The translations under genes were made by a program, and so were the position numbers. Positions 49,320 to 62,100 of a stretch of 64,000 bases of DNA are shown here, in pieces (position 1 is the stretch's first letter; every line of letters starts with the position of its first letter). Source of the DNA: Cytauxzoon felis (taxonomy: Eukaryota; Apicomplexa; Aconoidasida; Piroplasmida; Theileriidae); contig JAIQCW010000188.1 in the NCBI GenBank assembly GCA_020283715.1, positions 62,001 through 126,000 of the forward strand, read 5' to 3'. Below the pieces are notes generated by a model. It was not told where the DNA came from. It did no database searches and worked only from the letters and a program-made list of their open reading frames with translations.

Positions 49320-50008
49320 TTATGCAACTTTTGGTGATTGAAGTGGTGAAATAGGTAACAAAGAATTATTGCATAATGAGATAGTATCGCCAGACTGTAA
49401 TTGATCCAATTCATTCATGACAACTTGTGCTTCTCCGCCGTGTTCTTCATAAACATATATCGCTATTTTTGAGTTTTGGATGGCCATCAACATAAATGTC
49501 GGTATGGCGTCAGGTTGCCATGGTTGGTACGCACCAGTAGCTGATCCCGGATTGATAAAAACTTTACCACAGTATTTCGAGATATCGCTAATGTGACTAT
49601 GTCCATATATTAAAATGTCTACTCCCATGCTATTGGCCGCTTCTAGTAATACATCTTTGTCGCACCAAGATGGTAATTGATATCCGTTTATCATACCAAT
49701 TGCAAAGTTACCTAATATTTTTGGTGAAAAATAAATATTTAATACATGCCTACATTGATAACCAATGATTCTGGGTGCTGAAACTCGATATCATAGTCAC
49801 CTTGGACGATGTGTAGATTATGCGATATTTCAAGCAACATATCTAACATTTCCTTTGATCCCAGATTGCCGGTACAAAATATCCTTTTGATTTTGTCGGT
49901 TTTAAGCAGTTTTTTAAAGCAAGGAGGTAAAACTAGCGCTCTATTAGGAACATGTAGATCCCCTAAGATCATGAGCAATTCACCTAAGTCTGAACCTTCA
50001 TTAGACAT
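49320..50008 (-). CDS. VPS29: Retromer subunit VPS29
   Basis: VPS29 is the metallophosphoesterase-fold subunit of retromer. From ATG 50008 the first exon reads LLMILGDLHVPNRALVLP (family GDxHxPxR motif), FKKLLKTDKIKRIFCTGNLG, HIVQGDYD and VINVG. Exon 2 reads NFAIGMINGYQLPSW, ILIYGHSHISDI, FINPGSATGAYQPWQP and ends at the stop 49320. The C-terminal ~25 residues after EEHGGEAQ are extra. The exons join in the correct frame only through a 38-nt intron (49712-49749) that begins GC, not GT, and ends AG; the join VG-NFAIG matches the VGQFKIG strand of other VPS29 proteins. The retromer partner VPS26 lies in the same window. Confidence 0.93.
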
Positions 50009-50134
50009 GGTTAAAACTTATATCAAATAATGAATACCAATTAATTAAGAGGAATAATCTGGTTTCGTTTTATTGTATGGGTGGGGACAAAATTGTAACT
50101 AGTAAATATATCTAAATTGTGACATTCTATTATT

Positions 50135-53100
50135 TTAAATATCATTTGTTGTTACATTTGAATGTAATTTTGATTGAGACATATTGACTTCCTGGTTGCC
50201 ATTGTCAGGTGCAAGTGTGACCAGGCCATCTGAATTAACAGTTACTGAATAAACTGTATTAATATTAAACTCTTGCGATATCATCAAATCTGCCAATTTA
50301 TCTTCTAACGCCGATGTTATTAAACGTCTACGTAATCTTGATTTCGAATGTGCATATCTTACCTGAGAGGTCTCGCTCCACAGTTATCATCCCTAGGTAA
50401 CCGTAGTATATATTTTACGAATTCATCGTCTACCTTTATTTGTATTCCCACTTCTGAAGCTCTATATATCAAATCATCGAGCATGATATTGGCTATTTTA
50501 AACAGGTCGTCCTCAGAAAGTGGCCTAAACAAGATGACGTCATCAATCCTGTTTATAAGTTCGGGAATAAAATGTGATTTTAATTCTTCCATTACAATTG
50601 ACTTCATTCTTAGGTAGTCAGATGTATTATCATCTTCAATGTTGAAACCAAATGAGTGGATGCCCTTTGATGCCCTTTGAATTACGTTCGAACCTATATT
50701 GCTCGTCATAATAATCACAGTATTCTTAAATGAAATCGTTTGGTTTTTTGCATCTGTTAAATTGCCATCCTCTAAAATTTGTAGCAATACATTTAATACG
50801 TCTTTGTGCGCCTTTTCAATTTCGTCGAACATAACGACACAATAAGGATTACTTCTTAGTTTTTCAGTCAATTGGCCACCAGTATCGTGTCCCTTATAAC
50901 CTGGCGGACTACCCAATATCCTACTAATGCTATGTGATTCGCTATATTCGGACATATCAAGTCTTATTAAATTCTCTTTCGAAAACAAGTATTTAGTAAG
51001 TGAACGGGAAACTTCGGACTTTCCAACACCAGGTGGTCCACAGAAAAGAAAACTACCTATAGGCCGATCAGGATTTTTAATATTGGTTTTGGCACGACGA
51101 ATAGCTTTACAAACATTTTTGATTGCATCATCTTGACCGATAACCATTTTATGTAAATCTTCTTCCATATTGCGCAATTGCTCCATCTCATTTTCCGTTA
51201 ACTTTTTCAAAGGTATTCCAGTCCATTGAGATACAATCCTATTGAAACATTACTTAATAAGTTTTTTAAAAGTACTCAGCAATATGTTCGTGATTAACAA
51301 TTATTTGATCTTTTGTTTCTTCGTATTTTTTGTCTGCCGAAGCGGATGAATAATTGTCTGTGCCTGATACATTGTTCGGTTCAAATCTAAATTGATCAAT
51401 ATTGTCAATTACTTCACCCTAATAATAAATCACATTAAAAATAACAACTGACTCCCTTATAGGATTTTTCCCTATGATATTTTATTTTGGCTAGTGACCC
51501 AGACTCGTCAAGTAGATCAATAGATTTATCTGGCATAAAGCGGTCGGTGAGATACCTTTTGGAATATTTGACTGAGATATGGTACAATCAGATAATGAAA
51601 CATGCCTGCTAATTTAATTGATTCTGGTGTATATTTTACATTGTGAAATCTAGCATAAGATTCACTAAGTTCAGTTAGTATTTTGAGGGTTTCCTCTTCA
51701 CTGGGTTCGTTAACATATATAGGCTGAAAACGCCTAGACAATGCGAGGTCCTAAAGTACTATATAATAGTAATCTTATAAACATTAACCTTTTCGAAGTA
51801 TTTTTTATATTCTTTTGGTGTAGTTATGGCGATACATTGTATTTCACCCCTGGATAACGCAGGCTTTAATAGGTTTGCTGCATCGAGCGCTCCATCACCT
51901 GCACCAGCCCCTACAATAATATAACATGAATAAGGTTAATTCTTACCTATTAGCATATGAGCTTCATCAATCACTAGTACTATATTTCCCAAAGCCTTTA
52001 TTTCATCAATAAGTTTAGTTAACCGCTCCTCAAATTGGCCTCTGAACTTCGTACCAGCAATTAATAAACCCATTTCCAATTGCAATACCCTTTTCCCAAT
52101 CATTGAAGGTAGGGATATACCATCAGCGATCTTGTTGGCGATTCCCTTTAGGTGTGCATAAGTGTAAATAAATTAGAATACCTCGACAATGGCTGTTTTA
52201 CCCACCCCTGGTTCACCAATTAGAAGGATGTTTCTCTTAGTCTTTCTACATAAAGTTATTATTGCACGTTCAATTTCACGGTCTCTGTGGATAACTTTAG
52301 AGAGCATGCCATTTTCAGCTTTATAACTCAAATCGACAGTGAACGATAAAAGAGATGCGGGGATTAAGAAGTCGGAACGATTGGTGCCAGATGTTGTCAT
52401 ATAACTGTAGACAGGCACATTATTAGGCATCGTATCAGTGATTATTTTAGTATCAAGATTATCTCCCTTTTGTGCAATACTTTTCAGGGTTAATTCTCTA
52501 ACATCGTCGGAGTTTAAAGACAACATATTTAATATATTAGTCATCACATTACTCCTATCATCTAATACGCCTAATAATATATGCTCTGTCTCAATTAAAG
52601 AGCTTCCTAATCTTTGGGCCTCCGAGGAAGAAAATTCCAATGACCTCTTTGCATTTGGAGAAAATGTTAACAAGTGTGACTTAAGACTTTCTCCTTCGTG
52701 GTGATCATTCAAAACATCTGATGATAAAAGAATTAAAGTTTTCATAAAAAATACCATTATAGGATAATAAAGAGCTTTTGGCTGAATTACGGGCAGATTC
52801 TATTGTAACACCCAATGTCTTCAATATATGAGCAGCCAATCCCTGGTTCAAACAAACTAAGCCCTGAAAAATATGTGCAGTTTCAATCCTGGGTTGCGAT
52901 GTTCTTTTGGCTTCTTCCTGAGAAAGCATCAAAACTTTAACAGCATTGTCACTGAAGTTATCAAAGTTCAAAAATAGGGAACCACTATGCTTGAACTTAT
53001 ATGTGACTAAACTGTTAGCATTATTCTTGTGCGATTTAAAAGTAAGATTGTGTATAAATACATTTTCACCACTAAAATTGCTATTTAAATGACCCTTGAA

Positions 53101-53184
53101 TGAGGATATATGGATCATAAACTTCAATAACGCAGTTATTGAGACAATATATATATATATGTTATTATTTAGTAATAGGTTCAT
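50135..53184 (-). CDS. ClpC-type AAA+ chaperone, predicted apicoplast
   Basis: Clp/Hsp100 unfoldase with two AAA domains. ATG 53184 gives a hydrophobic leader ([20 protein letters not shown]) and then two Clp N-repeats ([40 protein letters not shown]). AAA1: [57 protein letters not shown] short linker ([19 protein letters not shown]) lacks the long coiled M domain of ClpB. Then [20 protein letters not shown] and AAA2: [73 protein letters not shown]. The final exon ends at TAA 50137-50135. The short linker and N-repeats favour ClpC; apicoplast ClpC proteins act in import or proteolysis. About nine introns. No clear ClpP-binding loop was looked up. Confidence 0.88.
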
Positions 53185-53374
53185 TTCATAACATCTTAGA
53201 AAGTTTAAAATGTATTGCTAACAATAATTATTTGATAGATGGTAAATATCCCATCTTATATATTTTGGATTGCCTATTTATGTGTTTACTTGCACAATAT
53301 AGAGTACAATGTTAAGATTCCACACAAAAATAAGTCAATAAGACAGATATAAGTTATGGTAGCGAATATAATAA

Positions 53375-54766
53375 TTATTGTTGTATATTTATTGTATTTC
53401 TAAGTTTCATAAGTAAGGGTGTATCTACGACAGGTAGATTTAACAGCTTTGAGACGTTTTCCATATCGTTAACATGATAGTATGCCATTAACATATAAGC
53501 AATTGTATTACCATTGGATTTAGGCGATGAATTTTCCGGATTTACATCCTCATAATTACCTTTTCTCAATTCATTGTATAGTGTTATCATATTATCCCAT
53601 TCTTCTGACTTGGCTAGCACGGATAATACTGAATTATATAATTCAATATCCTCTACGTGCATATTTTGTTGACACATCCGTAAGATTTTCATAGCCAATT
53701 TCCACTCTCCGCATAGTTCACATGATTTGATGCACATTACAAATGGCTCAACTCTATTCATTAGTAGATTGTTATTGCTCATTATACCTAACAATTTAAA
53801 TGCGTCATTATAATTCCCAGAAGCTACATATGATTGCATTATGAGCTGAGAGATTGTGTAATCCAATGATTTTTTATCTTCGAGAATGCCGAGTGAAACG
53901 CTATCTATCAAATCGAATTTTTGGCAGGACAAAAGAATAGATATGATCAATTTATAATGTGTCAGCGTCAAATCAAAAGCCTTAGATTTCAAAACACTAG
54001 AATATAGTTCCATAGTCAGGTTAAATTCTGAAGTTATATGACACATAAATAAAAGCGAATTTAGGATTTCTTCGGTTAAATTGTATGTTTTCAAGGTCTT
54101 CATTTCGTTATATAATTCCATGGCTTCTTTGAACATTTGAGTTCGAATGCAAGATTCTATAGCATACATGTAGTCAACTTGTGTAACAAAATCTTCGTTT
54201 TTACATACGTTCGAGAGTGACTTAAGCTTATCCAGCATATTGATCGAAACACCACCAAATTTATGCTTAGATAGGAGCCACAACATATTTCTGATAATAC
54301 CATGATCAGGGGGAAATCCTGATGTTACCATTTCATTGTAAAATTCAATGGCTTCGTCGACACAGTCGCATTTTACACATGTTGAAATAAGTATCTTATA
54401 GCTAACTGCATCTATGACTTTTGAAGTTTGATTTTTCATATCTTTAATTATTTCAATTGATAGACCTATGTTAGAGTTCTTTTCTGCGGCAGATAAGGCT
54501 GAATTATATGCTATAGTAAGAGGGGAAACAGCTGAATGATATATAAAATAAATAATGTTGTGCTTACTAGAATTGGTAGATGATTGTAGTAATTCTATCG
54601 TTTTAACCCAGTCTATACCCATCGTTGCATTTTGAGATGTATGTACAGTCATATTCCATACATCGTCATCATTCAGAGGAATTCCCTCATTTTTTTGGAG
54701 AGAGTTTGTGCGGGATAAAAGAATCAACGATATTATTGGGGAATCTCCGAAATAAGGAAACGGCAT
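53375..54766 (-). CDS. Pentatricopeptide repeat (PPR) protein, predicted organellar
   Basis: PPR proteins bind organelle RNA through tandem ~35-residue helical pairs. This frame (463 aa from ATG 54766) holds about eight degenerate repeats, among them VSYKILISTCVKCDCVDEAI with EFYNEMVTSGFPPD, YMYAIESCIRTQMFKEAMEL with YNEMK, ILNSLLFMCHITSEFNLTME, LIMQSYVASGNYNDAFKLLG and LYNSVLSVLAKSEEWDNMIT with LYNELRK. An overlapping frame in another phase (54896-54687) reads MNCIKSHGIFVSDYRQLDHI and continues basic and presequence-like until a stop at an A7 run (about 54690-54696). So the true N terminus may come from that frame, by an intron I could not place or by a homopolymer error. The target RNA and organelle are unknown. 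Confidence 0.82.
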   Translation of the reverse strand: MPFPYFGDSPIISLILLSRTNSLQKNEGIPLNDDDVWNMTVHTSQNATMGIDWVKTIELLQSSTNSSKHNIIYFIYHSAVSPLTIAYNSALSAAEKNSNIGLSIEIIKDMKNQTSKVIDAVSYKILISTCVKCDCVDEAIEFYNEMVTSGFPPDHGIIRNMLWLLSKHKFGGVSINMLDKLKSLSNVCKNEDFVTQVDYMYAIESCIRTQMFKEAMELYNEMKTLKTYNLTEEILNSLLFMCHITSEFNLTMELYSSVLKSKAFDLTLTHYKLIISILLSCQKFDLIDSVSLGILEDKKSLDYTISQLIMQSYVASGNYNDAFKLLGIMSNNNLLMNRVEPFVMCIKSCELCGEWKLAMKILRMCQQNMHVEDIELYNSVLSVLAKSEEWDNMITLYNELRKGNYEDVNPENSSPKSNGNTIAYMLMAYYHVNDMENVSKLLNLPVVDTPLLMKLRNTINIQQ

Positions 54767-54896
54767 ATGGTTTTTTAATGAAAGAAAAGTGTATCTTATG
54801 CAGTTTACCGTGGTTAAAACGAATTCGATAAGAATTAATGTGGTCTAACTGACGATAATCAGAGACGAAAATACCATGTGATTTAATGCAATTCAA

Positions 54897-55156
54897 CCTA
54901 CGGTAATTATGAAAAAAAGTGAATTATGAATGGCACCTAAATTTATAACAAACCTGGAATAGACAAAAAAAGTAATACCACGTACAAAAAGGAAAAGTGC
55001 AAGTTCTCCGCCAACACCGATAAACATAATATCACTAAAAAATATTATTAGACATTTTATCAGCCGGTATATAACTTATTTTACGAGTAAAAAGTAATAT
55101 ATGACAAGTTGGAAAATTTATATATAAACATGAAACGGTATTAATATTGGAAATGC
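54897..55156. other. Short spacer upstream of PPR gene
   Basis: About 260 bases between the PPR gene (or its alternative upstream start) and the CIA2 stop, AT-rich, no gene seen. Confidence 0.4.
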
Positions 55157-55911
55157 TTAAGATGCTACCATAACGGTGTAATCAAATTGTTTACATACGT
55201 TCCAGATTGAATGCCTACATAGTAAATTATGGAAGATGTAATGTGATATTAATAAACCGTCATTAATGCGATCAATTAATAAAGGATTTTCCAATGCAGC
55301 CGCGATACGCTCCTTATCCAGTAATTGTTTGTTTATCGTAATTTCACTATCGTGCGTTCCTTATAATTTTAAAAATTAAATAAATTTGTTGTACCTTTTA
55401 ATATTTGAACGTCAATTTTAAATTTTGGTGGGAGGCTTTGGTGTAACTTTACGAAGATCATTAGTCCAATTAATGTAGCCTAAAGTACTCTAAACTGTGA
55501 GAATATAAATACCTGAGTACAATGTGTTACTGTTGGAGAAAAATAAACGGTTATACTCGGAATCTCATGGTCGATATAAATATTATCTATGTCGACGACC
55601 TTCAATTCCTCTAATGTATGGGAATATTCAGGATCTTTAATATTTCTAACTATGTCAAATATTTCCTTTAAATGTATGAAATAACAATTTAATGTATATA
55701 CCTCAGAATTAAACGGGTCAGTGTCATTATTTGGAATAAATAAGCTTCTGATGGTGCCATGATTAGAATTTTGTAGGCAATTTGTTATCGTACAATCATT
55801 AGCAAATGTTAGTGAGCTGTATTTACTTCCATTTAAGAGTTCATCACTATCTTTGCTCAATATAACAGCTCTGTTAGACTTTTTATACAGTAACGGATTC
55901 TCGTTATCCAT
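55157..55911 (-). CDS. CIA2: CIA2 (FAM96/MIP18), cytosolic iron-sulfur assembly factor
   Basis: CIA2 is part of the CIA targeting complex that delivers Fe-S clusters to cytosolic and nuclear proteins such as DNA helicases. ATG 55911 starts an acidic/basic N-terminal region of ~70 residues, then [57 protein letters not shown]. The PTxxHC motif is joined by a short intron to [20 protein letters not shown] and [10 protein letters not shown], then [23 protein letters not shown] and a stop at 55159-55157. HC(T/S)xATLIGL, GTHxSE and NKQLxDKERxAAALEN are family signatures. The ~15 residues after LEN and the ~30-residue tail are longer than usual. Three or four introns. The RTEL1-like Fe-S helicase in this window is the kind of client it would serve. 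Confidence 0.92.
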
Positions 55912-56027
55912 TTTCTATCAACATAATTATAAATACAACAAAAACATTATTGTGCAAGATAATTAAATAAATACATTTAAATTACTACCAGATAATTGAG
56001 TATTATTATAGTGTGGCCATGAATTTA
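55912..56027. other. Short spacer
   Basis: About 115 bases between the CIA2 start and the transporter stop, AT-rich; nothing else seen. Confidence 0.4.
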
Positions 56028-57847
56028 TCACTCTTTATCAATACTAAAGTTGGACTTTTCCAAAGAATAGAGTATCACACCAACAGAACACTTTATAATA
56101 ATATTTAAAACAGTAATATAAACTTACAATGATGGATGATGCAACCTTAGAAGGTGTAATGGTTTGTGTCTTGTCGAACGATGAAAAAAGTATATGACCA
56201 CCAATTACTACTATAATTATTCTTATTGCCTTTAATATACCACAACTAATTGATCCAGATTCCTTAATGATATAATAATAAACAGATGAACGGCCGAGAT
56301 TTGATATAAATAGGGTCAATAAAGTTTTTATTACATTCTGTCCGTAAATATAACTGTCAAAATAATTTTACCTCTAAATCAAAAGGATTATGATTACCAG
56401 TGCCCTTAAACAATAAGTCTCTTTGCGGTACAGTCCAAAATAATGTCCATAATATAAATGTTGTAAGTGAAATGATTCTTTATTTTAAAATAATTATATG
56501 GAAATAACATACCCCATCATACAGACTAAGTTAGGACCTTCAATTTGGTTATTTTTTAGAATATCTTCACCTAACACTGAATTTAAAGCATTCTGAAAAG
56601 CGTTGAACTGATGAAGATAACAAATATACCACTAGAGCAGCAAAAACAACCAGGCTGAATCCGATTATGTGCATATAGGTTATATGTTCGAATTCACCAA
56701 TCCCGTTGATTGCAAGTGAACCTGATATTAATCCTATTGAAATCCATGTAACCTCAGTGAGCTTTCTTTTCAGTATTATTTTGGAAAATAATGCTAGGAA
56801 CATAGTATTTGTACTAGATGCGATCGAATATATAGACGGGCCACAATACATCAGTCCAGCTATAAATTATGGTATCAATATTTGAGGAAAATACCCTTCT
56901 CTACAACCTGGTGGATAATATCCAATGTTGACAACATAATTGGATATTTCCAATTCTCTTGCCTAAACGTAGTTATGTGCATATATTACAACTTACATTA
57001 TACTTTTATTAGTAGGGTACATGCCAACGCAAATCATAGCCAGATAAGTAGGAAATAGGAATGTGTATGTCCCAGTCTAAGTATGATGGTGTAATAAACA
57101 ATATTCAAACTAACTGGTGTCCCACCATATTTTCTAAGCAAACAAATCTAAAATAGATTTATATTAATACTTAATATAAAATACCAATAATGGTTGAGCA
57201 GAATTCGTAACAATGAAAATCAACATATATACACTCATTTTTAAAGTTAACCTGGATACACCCTTAAAAATGGAATCTCTGAAAGTTGAATCATGGCCCT
57301 CATTATTATTTATTAACTCTTCCAATGATCGGAATTCCTCAGGGTGCTCGTATGAAAAGCCCGTTAAAGGAGAATCGCCAATACGTTCATATTGTGTATT
57401 CGTTCCATTTAATTCATTTAATGGGTACGATTCCCTTGAATCAGTAGTTGTTAATATTTCAATGGAGTTGGGGTTGTAAGGATTCCTTACATTGCCGTTA
57501 TCATTATCAATTTTATTTTTTATGAAATATTCCCTATCGATTGTAAATTCTAATAAATCGCGTACAATAGATTGTTCCATTTTTAATTTAGAAACGTTTT
57601 GGTTAATTTCAGTGTAGTCTTTGAAATTACATTTATTAACCTCTATTGTTGATTTATTTTCTCCTACATCAAGCATAATATTGTCTACAAAATGACTCTG
57701 TGACAAGTAGAGATTGTTTTCAGTGTTACGAATCTCCTCATTAAAATCATTTTTATCTGCTTTATTGTGTATAGCAGGTCCTGAACTCATCATGTTAATG
57801 AATTTGTCCAAGTTACTTATAGAATTACATTTAGTAGATTCAGACAT
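56028..57847 (-). CDS. Drug/metabolite transporter superfamily (DMT) membrane protein
   Basis: DMT proteins have ten membrane helices and move metabolites such as nucleotide-sugars, amino acids or sugar phosphates. ATG 57847 starts a ~215-residue polar cytosolic N terminus, then helices in several exons: YMLIFIVTNSAQPLLVFY, LGHTYTFLFPTYLAMICV, LMYCGPSIYSIASSTNTMFL, ALFSKIILKRKLTEVTW (the DMT exchange loop), ISIGLISGSLAINGIG, IIGFSLVVFAALVVYLL, and later GGHILFSSFDKT and CSVGVILYSLEKSNFS, with TGA 56030-56028. Seven or so introns. The YCGPSIYSIASSTNTMF helix recalls SLC35F and CRT-like branches of the superfamily. Substrate and membrane are not determined by the sequence. Confidence 0.78.
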
Positions 57848-59159
57848 AACAAGTTACATATTTAATATTTCAATAATATAATACTAATAGATTAAATTTA
57901 AAACAATTATTCGACCGGACATGTCTAAGGATTCCAACAAATGTTGTGCACAAGAATTACACATTTATAATATCCATAATACCTACTACATATTTAGTTG
58001 AAAACATGTCACATATATATTTCTCATAATTACAATGTGCCCAAAAACTATTTAATTGATGAATCTATGCTACTTAAGGCAAACTATTACTCGCCACAAA
58101 CTGAGAACTTGTGGAATAAAATTCAGTTAATTATTATTTATAAAGATTGCTTGATCTATGAATTGAGATAATTTGTTGTTAATAAAAGGTATCCACGGTA
58201 TAATATGGACATATTTATTAATGCATAATACGGGTGACAATGTACGCGGATTCCAAAAAACACACTAATAGTTCAATATATCTTTATAATATATACTATG
58301 TATATAATAGATTTGCGTACCTAATGTACTATTTTTTATGTTCTGGAATTTCATCTATTCTATCGCTTTCAGGGGAAAAGTACTGCACAAGCAGCACACG
58401 TTACCAAAAAGTCTATATTCTGCAACATTTTGTTTTTACATATCAAAAGACTACATTACATTTAAACTGTAGAATTTGTTTACGTTTATAGCCCCATCAG
58501 TATAATTATGTTGTTGCACATTGTCAAATTTGGCAGTAGTTATTGTAAATTATATAATATTCATATTTAAACCTGTTTTTGTTTATTGTATCATTACGTT
58601 ATTTCATATTTAACTTTTGTAGTAATATAATATCACATTTATTGATATAGTTCTTTCGTTAAATTTTATTTTAATGGGTATAATCATTACATCTGCTATC
58701 TATAAATTATCATTTTATACTGTATATAGTAGGCTTTGATTTCAATCAAGTAGACACTAATATTATTTTTATACACAATATCCAGCAGGACTTTTTATAA
58801 AATGCCACTTATTATGTCTAAAATAGGATATATTAAGGATATTTTGTAATCATAGTTTAGAATGTCGTTAATAAACATGATTTTAATGAATTTTTAATTT
58901 CTAATGGCTTTTAATTACGATTATAACTTTTTAATTGACATTTAGATCTTATTATGTTAGATTTGTCTTATCAAAATTATATTTTTATCATTTCCTTGAT
59001 TTGATTTTAGATGAAATTTATTATGGTATATTCGAATTTATTAATAATATTGTACGTATCGTCGTTGTAACTCTTAATCTGGTAAACAGATATAATGAAT
59101 AGTCATGTCAACCTAGTATATGAACATATTATCTAATACAAACCACATTGTTCCTAGAG
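57848..59159. promoter_or_regulatory. Long divergent intergenic region, about 1.3 kb
   Basis: The longest gap in the window, AT-rich, between the DMT transporter start (leftward) and the SET1-like gene (rightward). An 85-codon frame at 58234-58491 is inconsistent with its neighbours' codon style and was not called. It presumably carries both promoters and may hold a long 5' leader. Confidence 0.45.
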
Positions 59160-62100
59160 ATGTCATCTAACTCTCCTTCTAATGTATTTATAGGCTTATC
59201 TAGTAGTGTTGGCCATGAGTTAAAGAGTGATAAATCCGATGGCTGTATTCCTATAGAACCTATGGACGATCGTATGGGTGTTAAGACTCAAAAAACTAGC
59301 AAAAAAGATTCTAATAAAATTCCGAGGGAGTTGCTCGGACTTTGCATTGATATGGTTTGGTGCAAGGAATCTAGCAATCGTGTCAATAGAAATTGTAGAA
59401 ATAGATCTTCACATGGAAGAACTGATTTCCAAAGGTCCACTTCTGAAAATAATGAGTTTTTGGTAGCAAATAATGGAAATTCATATAGTATTGATAAAAG
59501 TTTCATATCCACGATGGATCCTCCTGTATTAGAGGAAAAAAACAATAAAGTGTACGACTCTAAAGATTTAGATGTTTCTATTACGTTGGTTCCCGAACAA
59601 GATTATAATAGCCAAGAAATTAAACCCTCTGTTGAAAAACGTATCTTACTTGGTGACGTTAATTTAGTTTCTGTTGGTTTGGCATCGGTTAAGGTTTATG
59701 ATTTCGATTTTGATATGATATTGAAACCTAAAGATTTGTTTTTATTTTTCAAATTAGAAGGATCAAAATCATTGTGGCAATTGTGCCACGAGTTTAATAC
59801 CAAGAAAGCTAGTATAACTTTGTATAACGGTTTGTTTTTTGCTCAAAGCATTACAGATTATGGTTTTGTTACATTCTACAGAGTTAGGGTATTGATCCCA
59901 AAATATTCAAATATAAAAGCATTACAACAAAGTGATAAAAATACAAATTCGTGTCCAAATATCTTTAGAAAGGAACATTCTCTCCATTCAAAGTATTTTG
60001 AGACCGATAATGAAACTTTATACTGCTTTATTTTTGAAGACATTGCCCTTTACAATGAATCGTCTAGTTATCATTTGTGTGTAATCATGAAGACTGTTAG
60101 TGCCGAAAATTACAGCTTTGATACCAAAAGGAACAGAAATCAAGTAATTATTTCTGGAGAGGGGAAAAAATTTGATACTCTATCTTGTAAAGAAAATGGT
60201 ATAAATGATGCAAATGATTCTGACCCATATTGCGATTATTGGTGCCTTGTATTTAAATTAGTATATGGAGTATTCAAGCCAAGTCTGCAGAAAATTTATT
60301 CAAACACCAACATAAAGATATATAACGAATTGTTACTAGGTGATGATTTATCGATTATTTCTACATTGTATAATATCATTTCTTGCACATTGAAATTTCA
60401 GAAATCCAAGGATTTTATCAATACCATCAAAACTGATAAAGATTTATTGGTAGAGTTTTGTTCAACTGATCGTTTATCTCGAGATTCTGTCAACATTATT
60501 AACTGTTCTTGTTTCACTTGCTCCATAACATTGCAATTATTGAGTCTTGATGGATATTTTATTCCGCAAGAAAATAATAATTTGTCAAGATCCGTATGTG
60601 AATTGAGCAGTGGTATGACTAATCGTCAAATTGTGAACGTAATTGAGTCGTTCACTAACATGAAACAATCTACACCAAGGACACCTGTTTCTTCAAAGGC
60701 ATCAGATAGCCCAAAGTCCATGAAGTCAACAAAGTCTGTAAATTCTTCGAAAAAAGATCCACATGTTGCAAAATATGATCAAATAACGGCTCATCCAAAT
60801 GATTTTGATGATGATTTAACTGTTGATTCCATATATCGTATAACTAGGAGGATGGTTAAGGAGCTGCGTTCGTCCAACACAGAATCTTATTCTAATAATT
60901 CAACCCCTAAGTCAGTTATCGATCAAGTGGAAGTTAAAAAAAAACATGTATTTAAAAACTTAGCTTCCAAAACAACAAATGTTTGTCATCCTAATGAAAG
61001 CGCTGATGCAGAACACAAAAAACAAACGCAGGCAAAAAAAACAGTCACGGACGAAAGGGTAGAGAAAATGGCAATACGACCAAATGTTAGATTAGACATT
61101 AACGATTCCAAATCCGGATTTAAATATATAGGGTTCTGCATTAAATATTCTTCATGTGACAAAGATACTTTAGTTAAAAAGGATATGATATGGAATTATG
61201 CCATAATTAAATATTGGGATCCAAATTGCAAAGCATTGTTTATTCACTGTATAAATGAGTCGTTATATTCTGACCATATGGACGAAAGAAAACTTATATA
61301 TAAATTGAAAAGGATGAAAAAGGACTCCTTTTATTCTAACAAAGTTCTTTGGATAACTACTCAACATAGTTTTGTTCAAGTCATATGTGAAGATGTATTT
61401 TTTGATAGACAATTGAATATCGTGTCCGCCAATATTAATAGTTCTAAAGAAAGTGCACCGTTGAAAGTCCCTGTGTTAAAGAATGATATAAGTCATTCCA
61501 ATATCTGCCAAATTTGTAACAGGAACGTTCATTATGTCAGGAACGAATTTAATACACATTTAACAAAGATACAATCTGAAATTTATGATAGAGAATTCAC
61601 ATTTACTGAGTTAATTAAGATGTTCAAGTCCACTTATGATTACCCAAACTCACTATTTCATAATCCTTTGCACGGCACAATTTCATCGTTGCGTAATTTG
61701 GAAAATTTCACTGAGAAGACGATAATATCACTAATTGAAAATAACCTTGACATTGTTGAAATAGTATTAGGCGATTATAAAAGGGAATTTATTGACATAT
61801 ACGACAAACTTTCTCTTAATTTTTGCATTACCATTATTATATGGTTGAGAAAGATATGCGGTTATAAAGGGAATATTACGGAAAATACTTCCATAAAATT
61901 TATTTATTGGGGATTGAAATGTATTAAATGTGGCAGCTGTTACCATGCCAAATGTTTACAATACAAGCATTTTCGAAAACCATTGCCTCTGATGACATCT
62001 GAAAATATTCTCAAGCGTCTTTCTCATCATAGATTCCATTGTAACCAATTCAAAAGGTCATTTGTTAAAAGAGAGGCTAATAACAATGATGGTGATTGTG

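Noticed and set aside
58234..58491. 85-codon rightward frame in the long gap before the SET1-like gene
   Set aside because: Tyr/Ile-rich translation with no family, no matching exons around it, and no sign of a nearby gene on that strand.
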